A stretch of 24,727 bases of DNA from Saccoglossus kowalevskii (lineage: Eukaryota; Hemichordata; Enteropneusta; Harrimaniidae): assembly GCF_000003605.2 (NCBI RefSeq), contig NW_003151757.1, positions 348,940 through 373,666 of the forward strand. Reading direction: 5' to 3'. Numbering within the stretch: position 1 is the first letter of the stretch; the number at the start of each line of letters is the position of its first letter. The translations under genes and the position numbers were made by a program. The notes below the pieces were generated by a model. It was not told the DNA's origin. It saw only the letters and a list, made by a program, of their open reading frames with translations, and made no database searches. This document shows, piece by piece, positions 9,203 to 18,900 of the stretch.

Positions 9203-9275
9203 AATTAAATTTGCCAAAGTCAATTATTTGCAGAACCAACAGTATTTGTTAGATGGACAATTATATTGTAGTGAT
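9203..9275 (+). repeat. Diverged direct repeat D, copy 2
   Basis: aattaaatttgccaaagtca and cagtatttgttagatgg match 8659-8725. Confidence 0.6.
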
Positions 9276-9320
9276 TGTTATTGTGTCTGGCAAAACAATC
9301 AGTTTATATGTGTTTTCATT

Positions 9321-9663
9321 GTTTAATCAAACAGATACCCAGATGTATGCTACAAGAATGAAGTTTTCGGTTCATAATATCCAATCCAATCGGTAACTAT
9401 CATTTTACAGTGAACAAGAATACTAAAAATTACATGTTGTCGTTCATATTAAAGCGGGAGGGTCGTCACCTGTGCACGCACTGGAATTGAGTCCCACGCG
9501 ATGAAAACAACACACGCTAAGAATGCAAAAGCTCATGGGTAGACGCTTGTTTGTAAACAATGACACGCTATGGCCAACTGACGCAAGCGCAGGTGACGAC
9601 TCCCCCGATTTAACCGAAATAATGTTACAACACAATATTATATGCATGACTTGTATTAATTAT
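9321..9663 (+). repeat. Tandem segmental duplication E, copy 1 (contains a MITE)
   Basis: Shared with 9701-9912: gtttaat, gctacaagaa, cagtgaaca, tactaaaaattacatgtt, ccgaaataatg, tacaacac and acttgtattaatta in the same order. This copy is interrupted by the TTAA-flanked element 9453-9609. Confidence 0.8.
9453..9609. mobile_element. TTAA-flanked MITE, copy 1 (157 bp)
   Basis: TTAA at 9449-9452 and 9610-9613. The inner ends AGCGGGAGGGTCGTCACC and the near inverse ggtgacgactcccccg are terminal inverted repeats. The interior gcttgtttgtaaacaatgac matches the element at 22170-22312 in inverse orientation. A TTAA target is typical of piggyBac (known); assignment to that superfamily is inference. Confidence 0.82.
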
Positions 9664-9700
9664 TCAGATTCCCGACACTAGTATACGCCATTTGTGTCTT

Positions 9701-9912
9701 GTTTAATTGAATGATTATCGGTACTTAGATGCGTGCTACAAGAACAGAGTTTTTGGTTTATAGTAAATCATAGTCTGGTATCTACCGCGGTATATACAGT
9801 GAACATGTATACTAAAAATTACATGTTTACATCCATATTGCATTCTTAGTAACTTGAACAACCGAAATAATGCTACAACACGATATGATATGCATTACTT
9901 GTATTAATTATG
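9701..9912 (+). repeat. Tandem segmental duplication E, copy 2 (no MITE)
   Basis: Lacks the 157-bp element and so serves as a near-empty site for copy 1. It has about 20 extra bases at the equivalent point. Confidence 0.8.
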
Positions 9913-10696
9913 TAACGGAACACATGTATGTTTATTGTTCAATGTTTTTAAAAAGCGTTACGTCAAAATTTAGGTCACGCAATAGTAGACGAACTGGGAA
10001 TTTGAATTAAAACCTTTTATAGTATCTCCGAGTACAGCGAACATCATTTCTTTGGCCTTATTTCGGGTTTCTCTGAAAATAACACCCTTCTATTTGCACA
10101 GTGATCACGTGGTAACATTTTTTTGTTGAAATATTTTTTTCATATTATTTGAAAAATAAGCTTTCTAAAAATATATAACTTGATGTGATTCAAAGAATGT
10201 TACTTAAGAAATGTGCTATGCAATTGCAATAGCAAAAACCTCTGGTACATCATTAAAAAGTGTACTACGCGAATAATGAAAAAAAAAACAGACAAGAGAC
10301 TAATCTTTTTCTTTTTTTATTTCTATTAAAACTATTTGCATATTTCTTGTCGAGCAGTAAAATAACAATAAGACGCTTTGACACAAATGGTCGTTGATAA
10401 CGAGAGCCACAATAATCCTCTTTGCCATCTAAAGTGTTCCACCATCACATCCACTGACATATGTAACCAAGCTATCTGGTACAGTAAACAGAACAAGAGA
10501 ATGAAATACTATTTGGAGCCAAAAAAAAAGTCATATTGCTCTCTCGCAGTCAGCGAGATTTTGGCGGCCATTTACAAGTGAAGTTTATTTGGCTCAAACT
10601 ACTGGTATCTTACTGGTATCTTGCATGAAGTTAGGGGGTACATTGTACTCTACCGGGACTAGAAGCATACATTAATATATGATTATAATAAATATT
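9913..10696 (+). other. Intergenic sequence, no gene supported
   Basis: AT-rich. The open frame at 10378-10581 starts on TTG, has no family resemblance and no splice context, so I do not call it. A GC-richer patch at 10540-10575 is unexplained. Confidence 0.4.
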
Positions 10697-11245
10697 TAAA
10701 GCGAAGGGATCGTCACCTGCCAATGCGTTTCCCAAGCAACGTTAACGCACTTCAAAAATGCGGAGGCTCATGGCACAGTCAGCTGGCGCACGCGTGATAA
10801 TAAAATNNNNNNNNNNNNNNNNNNNNNNNNNNNNNNNNNNNNNNNNNNNNNNNNNNNNNNNNNNNNNNNNNNNNNNNNNNNNNNNNNNNNNNNNNNNNNN
10901 NNNNNNNNNNNNNNNNNNNNNNNNNNNNNNNNNNNNNNNNNNNNNNNNNNNNNNNNNNNNNNNNNNNNNNNNNNNNNNNNNNNNNNNNNNNNNNNNNNNN
11001 NNNNNNNNNNNNNNNNNNNNNNNNNNNNNNNNNNNNNNNNNNNNNNNNNNNNNNNNNNNNNNNNNNNNNNNNNNNNNNNNNNNNNNNNNNNNNNNNNNNN
11101 NNNNNNNNNNNNNNNNNNNNNNNNNNNNNNNNNNNNNNNNNNNNNNNNNNNNNNNNNNNNNNNNNNNNNNNNCATTAATTTTATTATCACGCATGCGCCA
11201 GATGACTGTGGCTCATGGGCAGATGCTTGTGTGTAAACAACGTGT
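10697..11245. mobile_element. TTAA-family element, copy 3, interrupted by assembly gap
   Basis: The left end ttTAAAGCGAAGGGATCGTC plus acctg matches the family end. Right of the gap, gctcatgggcagatgcttg and gtgtaaacaa match the family interior. Inverted arms 10774-10806 and 11178-11210 flank the N run. I cannot locate a right terminus. Confidence 0.65.
10807..11172. other. Assembly gap (366 N)
   Basis: Unsequenced. Open frames drawn through it are artefacts. Confidence 0.99.
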
Positions 11246-11280
11246 ATGTAAATACACCTCGATTGGAGATACAATTCAGC

Positions 11281-11379
11281 GAATACAGTATTTACTCTAT
11301 TACAAGTACATCTTCTATATTCTGAAGAACATTCAATATTGATTTATTAACAAGCCATACACGCACTGAAATATAAATG
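11281..11379 (+). repeat. Direct repeat F, copy 1
   Basis: gaatacagtatttactctat... to ...cactgaaatataaatg is nearly identical to 15381-15479 (only a few substitutions). It ends exactly where MITE A 11381-11568 begins. Confidence 0.9.
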
Positions 11380-11380
11380 G

Positions 11381-11568
11381 TACTGTAGAATACTGTATTT
11401 TCGCTTGGAATTTATTTTCGCTGAAGGGATGATTTCGTGAAAATAAAATCCAGAGAATATACTTTTTTTTCCTATATTTCATATTAAACTCGTCAAAAAT
11501 CAGTGAAAATAAATTACATACAAAACGCCCACAAAGTCTTTTCAGCGAAAATAAAGTATTCTACAGTA
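11381..11568. mobile_element. MITE family A copy (188 bp)
   Basis: TACTGTAGAATACTGTAT ... aaagtattctacagta; reverse orientation relative to 6396-6607, with the block tcaaaaatcagtgaaaataa. Confidence 0.88.
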
Positions 11569-11655
11569 TTTAAAATGTGAAAAATTACTGTAAATGCATT
11601 AATTAATCAATTGGTTTTAATTTTGCCAATGAGTACAAATATTAAAATGTCAAAT

Positions 11656-11845
11656 TACTGTAAAATACTTTATTTTTGCTGGAATTAATTTATGCGGAAA
11701 AACATTTTTGGTGTTTTGTAAAATGTTTTGTGAATGTAAAATATGGGAAAAAAGGTATATTTGCTGGATTATATTTTTACGGAATAATCCCTTCATCAAA
11801 AATAGTGAAAATAAATTTCAATCAAAATTAAAGTATTTTACAGTA
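11656..11845. mobile_element. MITE family A copy (190 bp)
   Basis: TACTGTAAAATACTTTAT ... aaagtattttacagta, with the interior diverged. Forward orientation, only about 90 bp from the previous copy, which is inverted. Confidence 0.85.
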
Positions 11846-12097
11846 CAATAAATCACACCGTTTCTATAACAAATCTGTGAATTTAAAACCAATACCATAA
11901 AAATAAGAAAATTAAATAATGGTGAAAATTTTTTTTTTACAGTACTTTCAAAAGACAGCAAGTCAGCACGAAATTGAATTGTGCACATACAAATTGTTCA
12001 TTACTTGCATGGCACCCATCTCAAAAGCACATGGTGTGATGTTGGATGCCTTCGACACATACAATGTAAACCCTGTCAAAATACTCAAAATTATCTT

Positions 12098-12160
12098 AAC
12101 CCACTTAAAGGGCACACAATGCCCCCTAAGCCCCTAAAAATATATACACACACAGATGAG
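12098..12160 (-). repeat. Repeat G, inverse copy of 15480-15541
   Basis: cccacttaaagggcacacaa, gccccctaagcccctaaaaa and tatatacacaca are the reverse complement of the segment starting at 15480. Confidence 0.85.
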
Positions 12161-12473
12161 TATTTTAGACATGCATAACTCAGTGAAAAACAATACAAAA
12201 CCTTCTAACTCCCAATAAAAAGTACACACACAGTTTAAAATGTATTGCAATCATTTCCTGATTATTATCTTCTTAAAAATGCTTTTTTTTAAAAATCAAA
12301 ATATTACCTGTTTTTCTTCAGTGTAAAATAAAATTACATAATTTTTATCTTAATCACAATAAATTATTAATTATAAAAATTTATATTTCTAAATCGATGC
12401 ATGCCCAAATACTTGAACTGTCAACTATTCATGAAGACTAATCCATATTTAAATATTTATAAATATTCATACT
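12161..12473 (-). other. Probable PCTP 3' flank or 3' UTR end, nothing recognised
   Basis: Very AT-rich with no gene. The PCTP transcript end may lie here, but no canonical signal is visible on the - strand. Confidence 0.35.
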
Positions 12474-12772
12474 TTGTCTAAATATGTTAGTCTGAAACCT
12501 GAGGTTCAAAGTTCACCAGTTAAATATGGTAGTCTGAAACCTGAGATTCAAAGTTCACCATCTAAACATGGTAGTCTGAAACCTGTAGTTCAAAGTTCAT
12601 CCCCTAAATATGGTAGTCTGAAACCTGAGGTTCAAAGTTCACCATCTAAATATGGTAGTCTGAAACCTGTAGTTCAAAGTTCATCCCCTAAATATGGTAG
12701 TCTGAAACCTGAGGTTCATACCATCACCTAAATATGGTAGCCTGAGGTTCAAAGTTAAATATATCTAAATAT
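12474..12772. repeat. Minisatellite, about six to seven 42-bp units, in the PCTP 3' flank
   Basis: The unit AATATGGTAGTCTGAAACCT + gaggttcaaagttcacc recurs every 42 bp. The variants GAGGTT...CACCATCT and GTAGTT...CATCCCCT alternate, giving an 84-bp higher-order pattern. The period is a multiple of three, so a + strand frame (14-residue repeats such as KYGSLKPEVQSSPS) stays open with no ATG at its start. Confidence 0.9.
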
Positions 12773-12839
12773 GGACGTCTTCACTTCCAAATAAGGAAGC
12801 AATATATAGATTGGAGACTTCTCATTGGTTTATCATGCT

Positions 12840-12920
12840 TTAGGAAGTTTTGGATTTTAAATAATCAGCATATCCCTTGCAAGCTGCCTGCATATCTGTC
12901 AGAAATTTGGGTACTCCAGT
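12840..12920 (-). CDS. PCTP: PCTP exon 6 (C-terminal helix and stop)
   Basis: Acceptor tcattacag, then TGVPKFLTDMQAACKGYA and DYLKSKTS, then TAA at 12842-12840. It matches human NGVPNFLKDMARACQNYLKKT, the C-terminal amphipathic helix that closes the lipid pocket. I saw no AATAAA or ATTAAA on the - strand between here and about 12300; only TATAAA-type variants (near 12390 and 12456) could serve. Confidence 0.92.
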   Translation of the reverse strand, partial: TGVPKFLTDMQAACKGYADYLKSKTS

Positions 12921-15900
12921 CTGTAATGATAAAAAAAATATTTTAGAAGTTTTGAAATTGATTGGCATTATGATATTGTCAATGCAGAACAAAAAGAAAG
13001 AATGAGGAATGAATACAAATTACTAAAGTATTTTTAAAAAATCTGGTACTACAGTGATGCTTGTTTGTGAGTAATAAAGACAGACACCGGTACAATATGT
13101 GTGCACGTCCAAGCTTTTTTTTTTTTTTTTTTTACATTTAAGTTAATTTTATTTCTTTTCAAAATAACAAATACACAGACAAGAAAAGAAAAAGGCTGTA
13201 CACACTAACTGGTTCACCACCAAAACATAAAGTGACGTTGTCTTATGGTGCAAAATTGGTCCTTTTTTCTAGGAAACAGAAACGTGGTGTTTCTTCTTAT
13301 GGAAATTATATCTATCTTTCTTATATACCGGTAACTAATTTCAGCTTTAATGGCAACAAAGGATGGTAATTCTTTCTTCATTTTGCTTTGCCACGTCCAA
13401 GCTTTCTTCCAGACTGCCCCATACTACCAAAAACTACAGACTCCCTAGCATCATGTTACATACCGGTATTACCAAAAACTACAGACTCCCTAGCATCATA
13501 TTACATACTACCAAAAACTACAGACTCCCTAGCATCATATTATATACTACAACAGACTCCCTAGCATCATTGTCATTCTTAATATATTACATTACTCATA
13601 TTTCATAATAAAACCTATACATGTATTTGGTATGATATGTTTCATATATTTGTTTTGAGCACAAAATTATATTTCTCCTGAAATTTAGTTTTTTCCCGCT
13701 AATTTCTTTAATCATTAGACGAGAAACAAAAAATCCTTGGGGGGGAGGAGGAGGGTATTTACCAATTTCTTTGCTGATTCACCTGGTTACCGGTGTTCTG
13801 ATGAGTTATTGAACATTTACATAGTAAAATTAACGCAGACAAAATTGTAATGTTTTTACACACAAGTTTCTACGGTAACTGTGAAACTGAAGACTTTTCT
13901 ATACCAAGGGTATTAAATATATATATTCTTAATTTGTCACCAACAAACATTTTAGAAATTTTTTTTATAAATATTTTTTTTTTTAGCTATCCTTCTTTAT
14001 AGCATACAATAGAAATTAGGTTACAGCACAATATTACAAGATTCAACAAATGTTACTGCTAATATAAATAAATATGATTATTACCTTAGCTCCCCAATTT
14101 ATGAGCCATGTTGGAATCATTCCTTTTGGGTTGTCATAGTAATACATAAATGCTGTAAAACAAAGAATATGGATTCATGAAAAAAAAAGTCAGATGGTGA
14201 ACAGCGCCCCCAGTGGTATACTTTACAAATTGTCAACAACTGTTTCTGTCTAAATATTACCAGTAAGTAAAGTTTTAATGGAAAACGAAATTTTTCATAC
14301 TTTTCATATAATAAATAATTTCTTTTAAAACGTTAATCAAGAACTGTAGAGAATGCAAATTTAAATATATTTGGTCTAGATTTTACAAATATAATACTGT
14401 AAAATACTTTATTTTCGCTTTGAATTAATTTTCACTATTTTTGCTGAAGAAATGATTCAGTGTAAAAAAAATGCCAGCGAATTTACGTTTTTTCCCATTT
14501 TGTTATTTAACTTGCCAAAAATCAGTGAAAATAAATTCCATAGAAAACATGCAAAAATGCTTTTCAGCAAAAAATAATTACAGCTAAAATAAAGTATTTT
14601 ACAGTAGAGGAAAACACATAATGTACATAATGTCAGTTGAGTCAATTTAAAATATACATTGTATATGCAAGGCAGAATTTGATACGTCGAAAAAAAACCT
14701 GTGAACATGTCAGCTGCTCTCTGATTGGTCCGTTAGTTAGGTGTTTGGGTATGGTGGCCAATCAGGAACAGTCTTGTATTAAAGTAGCTTTGCATCAACT
14801 TCAAAAAGTCAAATAAAGTTTGAGTTACTAAATGTGGACATTGAACAACAAAAGCAATTCATGTTGCCCGTAACTCAAAGTTCGGTTAACTGGTGATTAA
14901 ACAACAAGTTATAAATTGGGCGTAATTTTGCAAAAGTCAGCATGGTTACTAAAATATGGGCATGGTTTCAAAGTTTTCATAACTCGATGTCCGTGACTCA
15001 CACAATTCAGCATTATAATATTATAACTCTTTCAGTGTATCCAAACGCTGGCGATGGTTTAGGATTTAGTTAGGAAGTTTGAATATTGAATTCTGATTGG
15101 CTATCCAACACTAACATCTAACAGTCAGACCAATCAGAGACTAGCTTACTTGTTGGCATTTTTTTTTTTTTTGACATATCAAATTCTGTCTCGTACATAT
15201 GCTTCAAATCAAATCACTGCACATTGCAGAAATTCTTGCAATGCATCTAAAATCAGACCATCATATACATTTCACATAATAGTTATATAAAAAAAGTAAA
15301 TTTCCATTTATTTATTTAATTTTATTATAGTTATTATATTTGTAAACCCTTGGGGTGGCGTGTTGCAAATATGACCCTTTGAATACAGTATTTACTCTAT
15401 TACAAGTACATCATCTATATTCTAAAGAACATTCAATATTGATTTATTAACAAGCCATACACACACTGAAATATAAATGAGTGTGTGTGTATATATTTTT
15501 AGGGGCTTAGGGGGTATTGTGTGCCCTTTAAGTGGGTTAAATTTTTCCTCGCTCAAGTTTAAGATAAATTTGTTGACAGTTCTCGTATTTTTTACTGAAT
15601 TCAATCGTAATTTGGACAGACAAAATGTTACATTGCTTACAAAAAATCAGAAATGTTCACAACCATTTTTATAGAAAAGAGCTACTTTGTGGATGGTGTC
15701 TACCGATAAGTTGAATTTGGTGCACAAAAGTATAACCCTTAATTAATAAATAAAAAAAAAAGTGCTGAGAGCTTGTAACCCATAAAAGTACAACTTAAAT
15801 TACTTTATTGAACTGCTCCCTGATATAAAACTATTTTTCTGATTTCTTACCTTTTTTGTAAATTTGTTCAAATTTTTTGTAATTTTCACTGAATTCAATC

Positions 15901-18900
15901 GTAATTTTGTACAAAACAGACAAAATGTGACATTACTTACAATTTTTGCAACATTTATTTAGTGCAAAGCAAACAATGGGAGTCTTTGCAGTTACCTTGT
16001 CTGTATGTGTGTAGGGGTGTGTGTGTGTGTGTGGGGGGGGGGGGTCTGTGTGTGTGTGTCCGTCTGTTCCACTGATATCTCAAGAACCATACATCGGTTT
16101 TTGATGAAACTTGGTGCATAGATGCTCTAAATTAGGTTTTGATATTAATTCATGCATATTAATTACCTATTTTGCATGATAATTAACTCATTTTTAGCTG
16201 TTCCATGACTGTTCCACTGATATCTAAAGAACCACTCATTGGATTTCGATGAAACTTGATTCATAGATGCTCTAAACAAATGCCAGGTTTTGATTAGTTT
16301 TCGGTGAAAACCTGTACATATTAATTACCTAATTTGCATAATGATTAGTAAATTTTCCGCTCTTCCACTGATATCTCAACTACTAATCATCACATTTCAA
16401 TGAAACTTGGTACCTAGATGTCATAGGACACTGCACAGACCTAGTAGTTTTTAGGGTAATATCAGTACGTATTAATTACCTAATTTGCATAATTAATTAA
16501 TTTTCAGCTTTTGAGATTTCAAGTAGTAAAAATTACATTTCAATGAAACATGGTACATAGATACTCAAGCACTATGCAGAGATCGAGATTGTTTTTGGAT
16601 AAATATTTGTGCATACTAATAACCTAATTTGCATAATTGGTTAATTTTAGGATTTTCACATATATCTCAAGTACTAATAATGACATTTCAATGAAACTTG
16701 GTACACAGATCCTCCAGGACTATGCAGAGATCTGATTAGTTTTGGGGTAAATAATTGTGCATATTAATTAACTTATTTGCATTATTATTTAGTTTTCTGC
16801 TTTTTCACTGATATCTCAAGTACTAATCATCACCTTTAAATGAATCTAAACTATGCAGAGAGCCAATTAGTTGTTGCTATATATTTATGCATATTAATCA
16901 CCTAATTTGCATAATTAATAAAATTTCAACTTTCGCACTGATATCAAGTACTAATCATGACATTTCAATGAAACTTTGTACATAGATGCTCTAGGACAAT
17001 GTTCAAATATGATCAGTTTTGGGTTAAAATCTGTTCATATAAATTCCCTAATTGGCATAATAATTCATAATTGTTTGGTTCTTATGACATTTCAATGAAA
17101 CTTGGTACATAGATGGTTTGTTACATTGCGCAGACCTTATTAATTTTACACTCTGTTCATTTTAATTTTCTGATTTGCATAATGAGTTTTCAAGTTTTCC
17201 ATCAATATCTCAAGTACAAGTAATTTTGAATTAATTTTTACTGTGTCTCTAATACTCTCAAGCACAAGGGAGTTCTTTCTAAGCTTTCTTTGATTTGGAG
17301 TTGACTTTGTCGCTCAAAGGGTTAATAAAAAAATACTGTAAAACTTGTTGAAAAAGCGACATGCAATTTTAGTGAATTGTGGTAAAATAACGTAATAGTG
17401 ATTATCAGTATCACTTCATTTATTTATTTTCATTGAAATAATGACCACAAAGAATACGTTTATTTTTTTGTATAAATTTACTTTTCGATAAAGTGTATTT
17501 ATCATGTCAGTACGTTTATTTTTGTGTTGTTTACAAAGTATGTGTGGAGAAAAAAGACGTTGTTTGGCGGCTATTTTGAATTTATAATAAAGTCATTAGC
17601 GACATCTTGAATTAGCGAATCAGTTCTCTGGCTAAATTCCCTAAAAAGACATGCCCGCAAAAATGTTTTACAGTAGTTCTAAGGTCCTCTCATCCCACAA
17701 GCCCCATGAGAGTACAACTTAATTCTAGTGAACTGCTCTCTGTTATAAAACTATTTTCCCCTAATATCTTACCTTTTGTGCCATCATCCCCGTCTGATTC
17801 CAGCGCCAGACTTTGACAGAAATCATCCACTCGTATGACCCCACTCAGTTCGGGTTCACTAGCAAACAGTTGACTCTGTCCAAGCACCACTGTGATCTTT
17901 CTTGTATCAATGTCAAACTCGCGACACTCTCTCATAAATACATACTGTCAATGTGGTTAAGGGAAGCTACAATAATAATCTGCATATTAATTAGCTAATT
18001 TGCATACTTGGCAACAGGAGATCTTATCAATCCAATCTGATTTCTGGTCTTTGATCATTGTTTGACATTTTCAAATATTGGTAATTGAATTTACTTGGAT
18101 TTAATTTTCGCTGAATATACTTTTTTGGCGTTTTGTATGGAATTTATTTTCACGGATTTTTTGACAAATTGAATGTAAAATATAGGGAAAAGTTATATTC
18201 GCTGGATTTTATTTTCACAGAATCATTCCTTCAACAAAAATAACGAAAATTAATTCCAAGCAAAAATAAAGTATTCCACAGTGATAAATTAAAGCATAGA
18301 TATCGACCACCGTGAATATGTTACGAATCCTTAGACCACAGAAATTGTGCACTGACAATGACCTGTTTACAAAAGACATTGAATATTTCATTCCATATTC
18401 AGTTTACCTATCAAACATTGCTAGTTACAAGTGTTTAACCATCTCACCACCAGTTTCCTCTTTCTTTGAACTTTCCTTCAGAAGAATGAGACAAAAATAG
18501 CCAAATTTGGGGGCAAAAAGTGAAAATGGATTAAAATTTTGTTCGTTGGCTACAGAATTAAGGTTTATTTCCAAAAATTTTGAAAAATATAAGAAAAAAG
18601 TGCAGAATAATTATGAAGTTAGGGAGTCTGGTGGTGAAAAGATCATAAAACAAATCATACTGTTTTTCACTGAAATCAATCCCAACAGATCATACATGTA
18701 CCTCAACATTGATAATTCACTTCCGCACTGTGTTCCCAGAATGTCTTTGAGAATTCTCAGAGAACTGCATTTGTACAACACAGCATTCTGATAGATTAAC
18801 AACAACTTCAGGTCGGAGGTCAAATTGTGCAAGAAAAATCCTTATGGGAAAATGCCTTGTATCACTGTTAACAATTCTAATTCCAAAAATAAGACCATCC

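Noticed and set aside
10378-10581. 67-codon + frame
   Set aside because: Starts on TTG, no homology I recognise, and AT-rich intergenic context.
10742-11342. Long open frames across the N run on both strands
   Set aside because: They are open only because N codons cannot be stops; the flanks are repeat sequence.
12474-12731. Repetitive 85-codon + strand frame (KYGSLKPEV repeats)
   Set aside because: No ATG start, and it is explained by a 42-bp minisatellite whose period is divisible by three.
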